DNA of 64,000 nucleotides from Aquabacterium sp. (GCA_023266355.1 JAHFQM010000002.1:124001-188000); one strand, 5' to 3'. Positions 42,635-54,405 are shown, counted from the stretch's first letter. The notes: a model not told the origin generated them from the letters alone. A program made the numbers and translations.

Positions 42635-43316
42635 TTCATTAGAGTTCGATAATTCTTGCTTGGCCATGCGAAAGGTATCTGTGCGTTTGCGAGGCGAGCG
42701 AGATTTCATGAGTCCGATGTTCATGGTGGTGAGTGATTTAAGCCAAGGCGTGAATTGTGTTGGCCCATTCATAAGTGAAAGATTAATTTTTATTGGAAAC
42801 ATCCTTGGTCAGAGTGTGATCCGAGGGAGTCACCAGTTTATGGCTGGCGCGCAAAACCGAGGCAAGCATACTCAGACCACTGCCGCAGGACAGTGGGGCG
42901 AGGGCGTTCAGCCTGAGCCTCCCGAGCCCTCGGCGAGGGATGGGGGAGCCGACACAAAGAAGCCTGCCAACGATCCCGCAGGGGTGGCCGCGTCCAGCGG
43001 CCAGGTCGAAGACCTCGGGCTGGATTCAGGGTCGCCCAAGCGGCCCGGTTTGGGTTGGGGGGCGCTTGCCGCCCCGTCCCCAAGCAGCTTGCTGCGGGGC
43101 AAGGCTCTCGCAGGAGGGGAGGCCCCCGACGGAGAGAGACTTGCCCCGCAGACAGCGGGGGACCCCAAGGGCCCAAGGCCCGCTGGAGACGCGCAGCGTC
43201 GAAAGGGCTCAGGGAGGCATCGACCCAGGGCGTCCAGCCCTGGGAACACGGGCATCCCACGACAGTGGGGCGGCAGAGCCGCCGTGCGATCGATGTCTCA
43301 CCCGCAGAGGTCGTGA
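42627..43316 (+). CDS. Unrecognised protein whose 3' two-thirds is a GC-rich hairpin array
   Basis: A 229-codon frame starts at ATG 42627 after a strong AGGAGGGG site and overlaps the AlpA-like gene. The first 70 or so residues (MLNSLEFDNSCLAMRKVSV onwards) use the AT-leaning codons of the island and are not recognised. From about 42850 the frame enters very GC-rich DNA full of inverted repeats and encodes low-complexity Gly/Pro/Arg/Ser sequence. All three forward frames are open there, so the tail may not be a real protein. The start looks real; the end is doubtful. Confidence 0.45.
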   Translation: MLNSLEFDNSCLAMRKVSVRLRGERDFMSPMFMVVSDLSQGVNCVGPFISERLIFIGNILGQSVIRGSHQFMAGAQNRGKHTQTTAAGQWGEGVQPEPPEPSARDGGADTKKPANDPAGVAASSGQVEDLGLDSGSPKRPGLGWGALAAPSPSSLLRGKALAGGEAPDGERLAPQTAGDPKGPRPAGDAQRRKGSGRHRPRASSPGNTGIPRQWGGRAAVRSMSHPQRS

Positions 43317-43324
43317 GCGACCTC
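42877..43324 (+). repeat. Dense array of about twelve perfect GC-rich hairpins
   Basis: Perfect stems in order: CCACTG/CAGTGG (42877-42896); CCCTC-GGC-GAGGG (42927); TGGCCGC-GTCCA-GCGGCCA (42985); GGTC-GAA-GACC (43004); GGGGCG/CGCCCC (43059); CCCC..GCAGC/GCTGC..GGGG (43078-43099); GGGGCAAG/CTTGCCCC (43096-43147, with nested pairs); CCCCGC/GCGGGG (43144); GGGCC-CAA-GGCCC (43169); GACGC-GCA-GCGTC (43188); CCCAGGGC-GTCCA-GCCCTGGG (43224); GGCGGC-AGA-GCCGCC (43269); GAGGTCG-TGAG-CGACCTC (43307). Two stems share the loop GTCCA. A direct repeat GACAGTGGGGCG lies near both ends (42889 and 43261). Directly upstream of the replication-relaxation gene. Confidence 0.85.
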
Positions 43325-43364
43325 GGAGCAGCCAATCAACTGTTTAACCAGCTTTAACACTGCC

Positions 43365-44534
43365 ATGACCAATCAAGATCATCTTATTTCGCTCGACTTC
43401 ACCACTGATCCACAGCCCAGCACGCAAGCGGTGCGCAAGCAGAACCGCGTCCTCGGCCTGACCGCCATCGCCAAGTTTGGATGGCTCCGACCACATGAGA
43501 TTGGCAATGTGCTTTGGCCAAAAAATGAAACGCGTCGCATCGCGGCTGACAGAATCACACGTCAGTGGCTACATGAGGGACTTGTGATTCAGCGAGTGCT
43601 TCCTTACGGATTCGGCCATGCATATGTGCTTAGTCACCTTGGTGCTGAGTTTGTCGAATACGAGACAGAATACGGCCTGACGCATGAGGTTCGGAGTGGC
43701 AAGAAGATCGGCGATCATGTTCGTCAAGTCGGTTCTTCATGGGTGCCATCGTATAGCTGGCGGCATGACCTGCTTTCCAATGGATTCTTGACCCTCGTGA
43801 TGGGTTTTGGTGGCCGAGTCGTCAGTGAGCTTGAATTGAGGCGCGAGTCAGGTGGAGAAGGGAAAATTCCCGACGGTCTTTACTCCACTGATACGTTACG
43901 AAATGATTGGGTGGCTATAGAAACGGAGCGAACTGGGAAGTGGTCAATCAGCGCCCAAGCTGTTGCCAAATCAATTGTGAATACGGCGCTCTATGAAACG
44001 CAAGTCTGTGATCGGCGTGTCCGCGGGACTGTCGTTTTGTACGAGGACCCCTCGGGTCGGCATTGGGATGGTGAGTATCGCCCCATCATCAATCACCTTG
44101 ATCGGATTGCTCGACGTTGCAAATCTATCATTCCAGATGGCGATCATTTCAAAATCATCGGTATTCCCCTTTTGACTTCCGGAGGGTCTGTTGTCGATAT
44201 CGGAGATCCGGTTTGGAGGCTTGTTGGCCCCAGTGACGAGGAAGTCATTGAGAAATCAATCTACACGTTCCGGTGGGATGAGTATCGTGGCGAGCACCGA
44301 CTGCAGATTCCCGAGGGCTCGAAGATGTATGTGACCATCTTCATTGAGGCTAACCAGTGGCTCATGAAGGTTCTGCCGATCGGCCAAGGTGAAGAAATCA
44401 AGGTGAGTTTGAAGGCCGTTCAAAGTGTGCAGGCTGCGCGACAGATGGCAATCAAGGCCTTGCTGAGCATTCCGATGTACAGGGACTGGGCGGCACTCAA
44501 CATCCAAGATCTTCGCGCGCGGCTGCAGGGCTGA
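43365..44534 (+). CDS. Replication-relaxation (MobC-like) family protein
   Basis: A 389-residue protein with an N-terminal winged-helix region (LTAIAKFGWLRPHEIGNVLWP, ADRITRQWLHEGLVIQRVLP, GHAYVLSHLGAEFVEYE) followed by SWRHDLLSNGFL and a nuclease-like core (KIPDGLYST, WVAIETERTGKWS). This is the layout of the Replic_Relax family found on plasmids and integrative elements, implicated in relaxation at the origin of transfer or replication. Assignment rests on pattern recognition. The hairpin array lies directly upstream. Confidence 0.7.
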   Translation: MTNQDHLISLDFTTDPQPSTQAVRKQNRVLGLTAIAKFGWLRPHEIGNVLWPKNETRRIAADRITRQWLHEGLVIQRVLPYGFGHAYVLSHLGAEFVEYETEYGLTHEVRSGKKIGDHVRQVGSSWVPSYSWRHDLLSNGFLTLVMGFGGRVVSELELRRESGGEGKIPDGLYSTDTLRNDWVAIETERTGKWSISAQAVAKSIVNTALYETQVCDRRVRGTVVLYEDPSGRHWDGEYRPIINHLDRIARRCKSIIPDGDHFKIIGIPLLTSGGSVVDIGDPVWRLVGPSDEEVIEKSIYTFRWDEYRGEHRLQIPEGSKMYVTIFIEANQWLMKVLPIGQGEEIKVSLKAVQSVQAARQMAIKALLSIPMYRDWAALNIQDLRARLQG

Positions 44535-44806
44535 GCTGTCCCGGTGCCTCTTGGTTACCTTCTGAAGTATGCATCACCCCGGCACAAGCGAGTCGGTGGT
44601 GATGCTTTATCCGAGGATCATTTCACTTCAGCAGTTGTTCGTCCCAAAGTAAGCGCTTTCGCAGCCCAATTGAAGAGGGCAGGCGTGTCAGCTAATTGGC
44701 CGAATCAATCAACTTGCCGCCTCTTGTCGTAGCGTTTGTGGTTGCATCGTTTGGCCTCGTTGGTCCTCACTGCCAAGGCGATCAGATATGTGGGGCCCGC
44801 ATCAAC

Positions 44807-45088
44807 TCATCCAACTTCGTGTTGAGCCGGGCTCGTTTTCTTCTCCGTTTTTGCGCGCCTCGCGATCGAGGCAGTTAGCTCAGCGATGTCTGCGGACAGC
44901 GCATCCGCCAGTCTGAACAACACGGCCAGGGATGGCTGTGTTTGGCCCAGTTCCAGTCGGGCAACGAACGATCGGTGGACATCCGCACGGTGAGCGAACT
45001 CCTCCTGGCTGATGCTCAGTTGCGTGCGTCTCGCTCTTACCTCCGCCGCAACAGCTCTAACGACCGCTTCATCTTGCGTCTTTCTCAT
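44807..45088 (-). CDS. XRE-family transcriptional regulator
   Basis: A 93-residue HTH_3 protein: VAAEVRARRTQLSISQEEFAHRADVHRSFVARLELGQTQPSLAVLFRLADALS is a complete Cro/CI-type helix-turn-helix. The start is either ATG 45088 or an in-frame ATG slightly upstream. It is divergent from the gene at 45188 across a 99-base gap carrying a repeated GCATTTATG motif, so it probably controls itself and that gene. The 270 bases between this gene and the upstream island gene hold nothing recognisable. Confidence 0.88.
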   Translation of the reverse strand: MRKTQDEAVVRAVAAEVRARRTQLSISQEEFAHRADVHRSFVARLELGQTQPSLAVLFRLADALSADIAELTASIARRAKTEKKTSPAQHEVG

Positions 45089-45112
45089 GCCATGAAATAT
45101 GACCATGTGGGC

Positions 45113-45135
45113 GCATTTATGCACCTGCATTTATG
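45113..45135. promoter_or_regulatory. Direct repeat, candidate XRE operator
   Basis: GCATTTATG occurs at 45113-45121 and again at 45127-45135, in the gap between the divergent XRE regulator and the hypothetical gene. Spacing of 14 bases is near one and a half helix turns. Operator function is inferred from position. Confidence 0.4.
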
Positions 45136-45187
45136 GTACAAAATGTCCGCCTGCTGATAGCAGTAGGCAGCTCAACAGGAAGACGTC

Positions 45188-45601
45188 ATGGCACTCAACA
45201 CCCTTGCACCAAACAAACGAATTTCGCTCACTGAACTCCAGCAGGCCTTTGCGGGCAAAGGCTGGGAGTCGATTATTCCAACGGGGCTGAGTGATGACCT
45301 GCTCGTCAAGCTCGCATACGAGTTCCGGGCCCTCGAGCGCTACATGCTTTCAGATGATGAGGGCGAGCCGCCATCACTTACCATTCCGACCTACGTGGTG
45401 GCTGCCTTCCTGGCTGCCCGCCGACCTGCTGGATCGCTGAGGCGCCAAGTGCAGTTTTCCGAGCCTGGGTTGGAGCAGGCGATTAGGGCCTACTTACAGG
45501 AGATGGAGCGTGTCATCGTTGGCCGCATCACAGGAGTGGGTGGGACAGTGAGCAGTGAAGAGTTCGCGCATGAGATGGAGGCTGCAGCAAAAGCCATCTG
45601 A
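45188..45601 (+). CDS. Hypothetical island protein
   Basis: A 137-residue protein that is not recognised. It begins MALNTLAPNKRISLTELQQAF, is mainly helical and acidic in the middle (LSDDEGEPPS), with no membrane segment or signal peptide. A purine-rich AGGAAGACGTC precedes the ATG. Divergent from an XRE regulator, which suggests it is regulated by it; a toxin-antitoxin role was considered but nothing in the sequence supports it. Confidence 0.6.
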   Translation: MALNTLAPNKRISLTELQQAFAGKGWESIIPTGLSDDLLVKLAYEFRALERYMLSDDEGEPPSLTIPTYVVAAFLAARRPAGSLRRQVQFSEPGLEQAIRAYLQEMERVIVGRITGVGGTVSSEEFAHEMEAAAKAI

Positions 45602-45625
45602 AGTGGCTGTCGCACCTGGGCTGCC

Positions 45626-46291
45626 TTACCGGTTCATCGCCCACTCCATGGCGTTCCGCTCCGCGCCCGTGCTGGCGACATGGACCGTGTTTCGCCCGAA
45701 CCGCTCGTTGAGCATATCCATCGCACACATCAACCGTTCCTGCCCTTGCGAGCACACGTTGGCTCCAGGCTCGGCAAAAGCCAACTCCGCTTGCAGCTGG
45801 TTGTCAGGGATCAAGTCCAGCAGCATGACCCCGGCCTTCGCAAGCTGGAAACCAGGCTTGTAGATGTGCCGCAAGCCCTGCAGCGCTGCCTTGGTCAGCT
45901 CTGGGGTGTTGGCCGTGGGGCGCACCAGGGGCACGACGATGCTTCGGTTGTACTGAGGCACATCCCTGAACGGCGAGGTCCGCACGAACACCAGGACATC
46001 GCTGGCCAGGCTGCGCTGCTTGCGCAGCTTGAACGCCGCCCGTGACGCAAACTCGCTGACCGCTTCGATCAGGGGCAACTCCTCGGTGACGGCTTGACCA
46101 AAGCTGCGCGTGCAGGCGATCTGCTTCTTGGCTGACGGCGCATCGTCCAGGCCGATACAGGGCTGCCCCTGCAGTTCGCGCACCGTTCGCTCCAGCACCA
46201 CGCTCCAATTGGCCCGCACTGTGCTGGCGCTGAGTTGCCTGAGGTCGAGCACGCTGTTGATGCCTGCGGCCTTGAGCTGCTGCGCCTGCAA
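45626..46291 (-). pseudogene. umuC: UmuC (DNA polymerase V) C-terminal remnant
   Basis: About 221 codons match the little-finger/C-terminal part of the Y-family polymerase UmuC: VRANWSVVLERTVRELQGQPCIGLDDAPSAKKQIACTRSFGQAVTE, then FVRTSPFRDVPQYN and YKPGFQLAKAGVMLLDLIPDNQLQAELAF. The catalytic palm and fingers (about the first 200 residues of the family) are absent, as is the final Arg-rich tail. The break at about 46295 abuts the truncated recombinase on the other strand. No polymerase activity is expected. Confidence 0.88.
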
Positions 46292-46303
46292 CAGCAGAAC
46301 CCC

Positions 46304-47215
46304 AGCCGATTTCCTGACTCGGATTGCCGGATTTTTCGTACCTCCTCCGGGAGGCCAGTTTGGACTAGCGACCGCCTATTTCTGAGCCTGGGGCGGAGCA
46401 CGGCAGGACGAACTTACCCGCTCCAGCTTCCCCTTCAAGAGGACACAGAAATCAAGCCGATGCTGTACCCGGGAATGCTCATCGCGCTAGGACGTCATGC
46501 AGGCCGGTCGATGTTCAGTGTGTACGGACGGTCGCCTGAGTCGAAGTTGATGTCAATCAAGCCGCACAGTCTTCGGCATCTCATGAACACAGAGATGTTC
46601 CGTAAGAATGTGCCTGACACCATCATTACGCACCAGTTCGGTCGACGGACCGTCGCTCAGAGCTACGAGTATGACCATCGCAACCTCGCAGAGAAGTTGA
46701 GCTTCGTCAAACTGCCGCCTGCAGCGTCCAAGGTCCTTCCCGCAGGAAGCGCCAAGGAATTGGTGGGCAAGATGGTCGTCAGTGGTATGGCGCTGCAAAG
46801 CCATTTGGGGCAATCGTTTAAGCGCATCCAGCACGAGAGCGGTGATGAAGCAGCCTTCATCTACTTGGCGGCCAACGCAGATGGCTTCCACGTCACGCCG
46901 TACGGTTTCTGCACCAACAGCTTCTCTGTCAATCCCTGCACTCGACACCTCAAGTGCTTCGACCAGTGCAAGCACTTTACGGCCAGCGGGGTCGCTGAGC
47001 ACCGGGTGACTCTTGAAGACCTTCGCTCGAAGCTCGTGGCGATGCGGGACGCGGCTCGTTGCAAGCCGGCCACCACCGTGGGGCGCAAGAACCAGATTGC
47101 CCATGCCGAGCGGCTGATTGCTGGTGTGTCGGCTGCGCTTCACGCCCAACCGAACCAATCCGTCTTCGCAGACGGCATCGACCATTCCACCCTGAAAGAG
47201 GACATCTTCAAATGA
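46304..47215 (+). pseudogene. Truncated tyrosine recombinase (C-terminal part)
   Basis: The frame keeps the catalytic end of a tyrosine recombinase: KPHSLRHLMNTEMFRKNVPDTIITHQFGRRTVAQSYEYDH, where HSLRH gives the His-x-x-Arg and SYEYDH the probable nucleophile. A Cys-rich segment follows (YGFCTNSFSVNPCTRHLKCFDQCKHF). The N-terminal part is missing, cut at the umuC remnant. The layout resembles recombinases of large multi-integrase transposons or islands. Overlaps the next gene by four bases. Confidence 0.7.
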
Positions 47216-47694
47216 GGCTGCTCTTAGACCCCAAGAACGAGGAGCTGGCCGACATCCTCAACACGCTACTCACCGACAACATCGACATCACAGCGCGGGA
47301 GGTGGCACGGCGCCACAGCACGTTGAAGAACCCTTCAGCGTTCACGCGCAATGAGGCTAGAAGCGCGCTCATCGCTGCGGCCCAGGCACAGCAGCAAGGA
47401 GTACGCAAAATCGTCGCCGGAGGTGGAGGCGCCGGCAGTCTGCAAGACCAGGCCGCAGGCTACCGGCAGGACATCAAGCGGCTGGAAGCCCAGCTCACGC
47501 ATATGGTGGCAGCCCACGCCGGCCTCATCCGCGCGGTTCAAATGGCCGGAGGCGGGCCTGCACTTGAGCGGTTCTGGCGAGACTACAAGGCGGTGGGCGA
47601 CGCGGTACACAGCCTTTCAGCAGCCAACGCCGAGCGTCCAGTAACGCATCTGCCCTTGCGCGTCGTCAAGATGTCAGACGGAACGGCAGATTGA
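47212..47694 (+). CDS. Coiled-coil accessory protein of the recombinase module
   Basis: A 160-residue protein starting MRLLLDPKNEELADILNTLL, translationally coupled to the recombinase remnant (ATGA overlap). A central helical segment (LQDQAAGYRQDIKRLEAQLTHMVAAHAGLIRAV) looks like a coiled coil. It occupies the place of TnpC-like accessory proteins that follow tyrosine recombinases in Tn554-like elements, but direct homology is not claimed. Confidence 0.55.
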   Translation: MRLLLDPKNEELADILNTLLTDNIDITAREVARRHSTLKNPSAFTRNEARSALIAAAQAQQQGVRKIVAGGGGAGSLQDQAAGYRQDIKRLEAQLTHMVAAHAGLIRAVQMAGGGPALERFWRDYKAVGDAVHSLSAANAERPVTHLPLRVVKMSDGTAD

Positions 47695-47911
47695 AAGGTC
47701 GGAGCCGACCTGCCTGGGTTGAGTTTTTGCAGCAAATCCACAATGCGTTCGCATAACAAAACCTCCACTGATTCGCGTCGCCAATCCACCACCTAATCGC
47801 GCAGTGGCAACAGCAATGAGCGCTGATGTAGCCGAAGAAAGCTAGCGCCAGCGCAACTGTGTTGGTGTTCCTGTGATGGCAGCTATCGGCCAGAAGCAGA
47901 CATTCGTTTTG

Positions 47912-49827
<1,916 letters not shown>

Positions 49828-50637
49828 TTATTTGAACTTGCGACGCAGGAAGGAGCTGAAGGCGTCGACGAGGGTAACCATGCCTAAAATAACCAGCAAA
49901 ATAGCCGAGACATCCTGGTATTGCATGATGCGCAGAGAGCCCATCAGCTCGAACCCGATTCCACCGGCGCCGACCATGCCCATCACGGTCGAAGCACGGA
50001 AGTTGTATTCCCATCGATAGATCGCGGTATCGGCCATTTGCGGAAGCACTTGGGGAAAGATCCCATGAAAAATCACCTGCAATGGCGTGCAGCCCGCTGC
50101 ATGCGCGGCTTCTACCGGTGCCGGATCGGCATGTTCGATCGATTCCGAAAAAAATTTGGCGATCATGCCAACCGAATGTAAGCCTAGGGCTAAAACACCC
50201 GGCAATGCGCCGAAGCCAACGGCTGCCACGAACAGGATGCCCATGATCAGTTCGGGTATCGATCGCAAAGCGTTTAACAGGCCGCGTGTGGCTTGATACA
50301 CGAGTGGATGAGGGCTAGTATTCCGCGCGGCGAGCACTCCTAAGGGAATGGATAGCAATACCGCGATTGCCGTGCCGGCGATACTCATGGCCAAGGTATC
50401 CAGTACCGGTTTGACCCAGGTGCCAGCCTGCGAGAAGTTCGGTGGGAACATCTCGCCGGCAATTTTTACCAGGCTTGGCATGCCATCCTTCAATCGCTCG
50501 GCATCAAATAGGCCGACGTAATACCAGCAACCGATCACAATCGCCAGCACAACGGCAAACTGCAGTATCGTGCGGTTCCATACGCGCTGGCGCTCGGCCA
50601 GAATCAAACCAAAATCAGCTTGCATGCTGTCGCTCAC
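49828..50637 (-). CDS. ptxC: Phosphite/phosphonate ABC transporter permease
   Basis: A 269-residue PhnE-type permease with about six membrane segments. The cytoplasmic EAA loop is PAPVEAAHAAGCTPLQVIFHGIFPQVLP, and RWEYNFRASTVMGMVGAGGIGFEL is characteristic of phosphonate/phosphite permeases. Adjacent to ptxB (one-base offset) and 24 bases upstream of ptxD. Confidence 0.94.
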   Translation of the reverse strand: MSDSMQADFGLILAERQRVWNRTILQFAVVLAIVIGCWYYVGLFDAERLKDGMPSLVKIAGEMFPPNFSQAGTWVKPVLDTLAMSIAGTAIAVLLSIPLGVLAARNTSPHPLVYQATRGLLNALRSIPELIMGILFVAAVGFGALPGVLALGLHSVGMIAKFFSESIEHADPAPVEAAHAAGCTPLQVIFHGIFPQVLPQMADTAIYRWEYNFRASTVMGMVGAGGIGFELMGSLRIMQYQDVSAILLVILGMVTLVDAFSSFLRRKFK

Positions 50638-52319
<1,682 letters not shown>

Positions 52320-52393
52320 GACACCTCCGGCAGATTTGAATTCGTAATCAAAAATGATGACCTGATTACGAATCTGAATTGCAGCGATGGTAA

Positions 52394-52431
52394 TGTCGTG
52401 ATATGACACCCTGATGACTCGTTGATGTCAT
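52394..52431. promoter_or_regulatory. Two palindromes upstream of ptxA
   Basis: TGTC-GTGATAT-GACA (52394-52408) and ATGAC-N8-GTCAT (52414-52431) lie 75-112 bases upstream of ptxA. Both have TGTC/GACA-like half-sites. They are candidate sites for the LysR regulator PtxE or, since the half-sites resemble TGTCA, for PhoB. Confidence 0.4.
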
Positions 52432-53095
52432 TTTTGTGGCATGGTCGCGGGTGCCTGTGAGGGAAATAAGTTGTGCTATCTATGCCAAATATAGACGTCT
52501 GCTATGGGTCGGGAGCGGCAAGCCATCAATACCAAGACCGGTCGTTCGCGTGACTCCATCTCGGGGGCATGAATCGAACGACTGGTGTTGAGGGTCAAGC
52601 GGTCAATCAAGTCGATGCCCGCCGAATGACTTCTTGCGGCAAACGCAGTCGGTCAGATCGCAAACATCAATGACCGAGTACAGCCTGAAGCTGTCCATGC
52701 CTGGTGAGCGGCAGTTCTGCAGCGTTGGGTGCCGGTCACACCCATGGGGCGCACTTGCGCAGACCAGCATCAAGCCGACCTTCAGTTCAGCGGCCGGTGC
52801 TCCCATGTGCCTCGGCGAATGGTGGGGCGGCGGCCAATCGCACTGGCACCCTGGCGTGTCGCGCAGCAAACGACCTGCTCTGCCAAAGCTGAACACTCCG
52901 ATCGCTGCAAATCCAATGAAAAGTATGATCAGGCCAATCCAGGCGCCCTGGATAATTAAGGATGGTCTGCACAACCACCGCTGACGCGGCGACTGGCGGC
53001 TGTTATTTCAGATGACGACACTTTTTTGCGTTCAAAGGGCAGATTCAGGGCGAATTGAACCCCAGTCGCGACCCCTTGGCCGTTTTTGGGCGCAC
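52432..53095. other. 664-base stretch without a supported gene
   Basis: Between the ptx promoter and the IS5 transposase end. A minus-strand frame at 52603-52974 contains one hydrophobic stretch (GLIILFIGFAAIGVF) but then turns into Cys/His-rich sequence of no known family. The right end of the IS element should lie between about 52980 and 53095; its terminal repeat was not identified. Probably decayed mobile DNA. Confidence 0.5.
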
Positions 53096-53965
53096 TCATC
53101 CCTGCGCCCCCATATTCAAGAGTCGTTTGCGCACCATCCACAGGTTGGACAGTGCAAACAGCGTCATCAGATTGGCCGTGTTCTTGGCCAGCCCCCGGTA
53201 CTTGACCTTGACGTAGCCGAACTGCCGCTTGATGACACGAAACGGGTGCTCTACCTTGGCGCGGATGCTGGCTTTGGTATTTTCCAACTGCTCCAGGATG
53301 CTGCCCATGGGCGTGTTCTTGTCCATGGCCTTTCGCTTGCCAGGCATCATGGCGATGTGCCATTTCACATCCGGGTGCTTGGCCTGAATTTCTGCGCGCT
53401 TTTCAACACCCCGGTAGCCCGAATCGGCAAAGACGTCGGTTTCTTGCCCATGCAACAGCGCGTGTGCCTGGGTGATGTCGTGCGCGTTGGCCGCCGTGGT
53501 GGTCACGCTGTGCACCAACCCCAAATCGGCATCCGAGCCGATGTGCGCCTTCATGCCGTGGTGCCACTGGTTGCCCTTTTTGGTCTGGTGCATCTCAGGG
53601 TCGCGCGTGCCTGTGCCGTTCTTGGTCGAACTCGGCGCGGCAATCAACGTCGCATCCACGACCGTGCCTTGCTTGAGCAGCAAACCCTTGGCGGTGAGGG
53701 TGGCGTTGACGGTTGCCAAGATTTGCAAGCTCAGATCGTGAGCTTCGAGCAGATGGCGAAACCGCAAGATGGTGCTTTCGTCGGGAAGATGGTCCTCCCC
53801 CATGTCCAGCCGGACAAACTCACGGAACATCGGCGTGTCGTACAGCGCCTCTTCCATCGCCGGGTCAGACAAGTTGAACCACTGCTGCAAAAAGTGGATG
53901 CGCAGCATCGTTTCCACAGCAAACGGTGGACATACATGTAGCTCGAATGGTGGCACCAGACGCAA
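53096..53965 (-). pseudogene. IS5-family transposase, 5' end missing
   Basis: DDE transposase of the IS5 group. Present: MLRIHFLQQWFNLSDPAMEEALYDTPMFREF, ESTILRFRHLLE, VVDATLIAAPSSTKN (first Asp), DPEMHQTKKGNQWHHGMKAHIGSD, VFADSGYRGVEKR (second Asp) and EHPFRVIKRQFGYVKVKYRGL (Glu) to a normal C-terminus. About the first 50 residues of the family, including the segment ending GGRPP, are lacking: the frame runs into unrelated sequence at about 53925. The missing N-terminus makes activity unlikely. It sits between the ptx and urease regions. Confidence 0.88.
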
Positions 53966-53996
53966 AAAAGGCGCTCAAAGCGCCTTTTTTGTTGTC
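53964..53996. terminator. Bidirectional terminator at the IS remnant
   Basis: AAAAAAGGCGC, loop TCAAA, GCGCCTTTTTT, followed by GTTGT. A perfect 11-base-pair stem with T-runs on both strands. It insulates the downstream urease promoter region from transcription out of the mobile DNA. Confidence 0.9.
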
Positions 53997-54248
53997 CGCG
54001 ATAAGTAGCGTTATCGCGAGTTGAGCATTCACAAGTACTGGCGGGAATCCCGAAAAGGTGTCAAGCATGACTGTGTCGATGTCTGCTTTGCAGCGTGGCT
54101 TGGTTGGGACTGATAGAGGGCTTCCACCATCGCGTGCGCAGGCACACGTCCATCGGATCCATGGCCCCCGTCACAAAGGAAAGCAGCTGCTGGCGGCATG
54201 GATGGATGTCCGTGGAAACCTGGCAGGGTCCACCGTCTGTTCACTCAG

Positions 54249-54266
54249 GTGGCACAAATTGTGCTT
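54249..54266 (+). promoter_or_regulatory. Sigma-54 promoter of the urease operon
   Basis: TGGCACAAATTGTGCTT: GG at 54251-54252 and GC at 54263-54264, separated by exactly ten bases, matches the -24/-12 consensus (TGGCAC-N5-TTGC) except for one base. Transcription would start near 54276, giving a leader that contains the hairpin element at 54301. The remaining 250 bases back to the IS terminator hold no supportable gene. No clear NtrC site was found; an imperfect GTGC/GCAC palindrome lies at about 54134-54145. Confidence 0.75.
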
Positions 54267-54300
54267 AACAACAACGGGCGCCATTGAGTTGGAGCGTTCC

Positions 54301-54386
54301 ATGCACCGCGGCAGGGCTGCCGCCCCATTTTGGCTACGTAGCCTTCGTTTCACTGCCTGACGGCGGAGCTAGGGCTTTTTGTTTTT
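54301..54386 (+). promoter_or_regulatory. ANTAR-type antitermination leader of the urease operon
   Basis: Hairpin P1 is GCGGC-AGGGCT-GCCGC (54308-54323); its six-base loop has A at position 1 and G at position 4, the ANTAR consensus. Hairpin P2 is GGC-TACGTA-GCC (54332-54343), with G at loop position 4 but T at 1. Its 3' arm overlaps the 5' arm of a terminator, AGCCTT (54340-54345) with AGGGCT (54371-54376) and an inner CTGCC/GGCGG stem, followed by TTTTTGTTTTT. P2 and the terminator cannot form together. A near copy lies at 62973-63060. The AmiR homologue at 62312 is the likely partner. Confidence 0.78.
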
Positions 54387-54405
54387 GGACCACAGGTATT
54401 CTGCA

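Noticed and set aside
42877..43324. CRISPR array in the hairpin region
   Set aside because: There is no regular repeat-spacer pattern; stems differ in sequence and spacing.
45188..45601. Toxin-antitoxin pair with the XRE regulator
   Set aside because: The partner is divergent, not co-oriented, and has no HigB/RelE/HipA-like motif.
52603..52974. A 123-codon minus-strand frame with one hydrophobic stretch
   Set aside because: No ribosome site, no family resemblance, and Cys/His-rich remainder. Treated as non-coding mobile-DNA debris.
53012..53941. A plus-strand frame opposite the IS5 transposase
   Set aside because: The minus strand carries the DDE transposase motifs; the plus frame has no recognisable domain.
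54130..54150. NtrC enhancer site upstream of the urease sigma-54 promoter
   Set aside because: Only an imperfect GTGC/GCAC palindrome in the wrong orientation was seen. It does not match the NtrC consensus (TGCAC-N7-GTGCA type) well enough to annotate.
54301..54386. Guanidine (ykkC or mini-ykkC) riboswitch as explanation of the urease leader
   Set aside because: The conserved blocks of those classes (paired ACGR loops, or the ykkC core) are absent. The hexaloop hairpin plus adjacent amiR homologue fits ANTAR control better.
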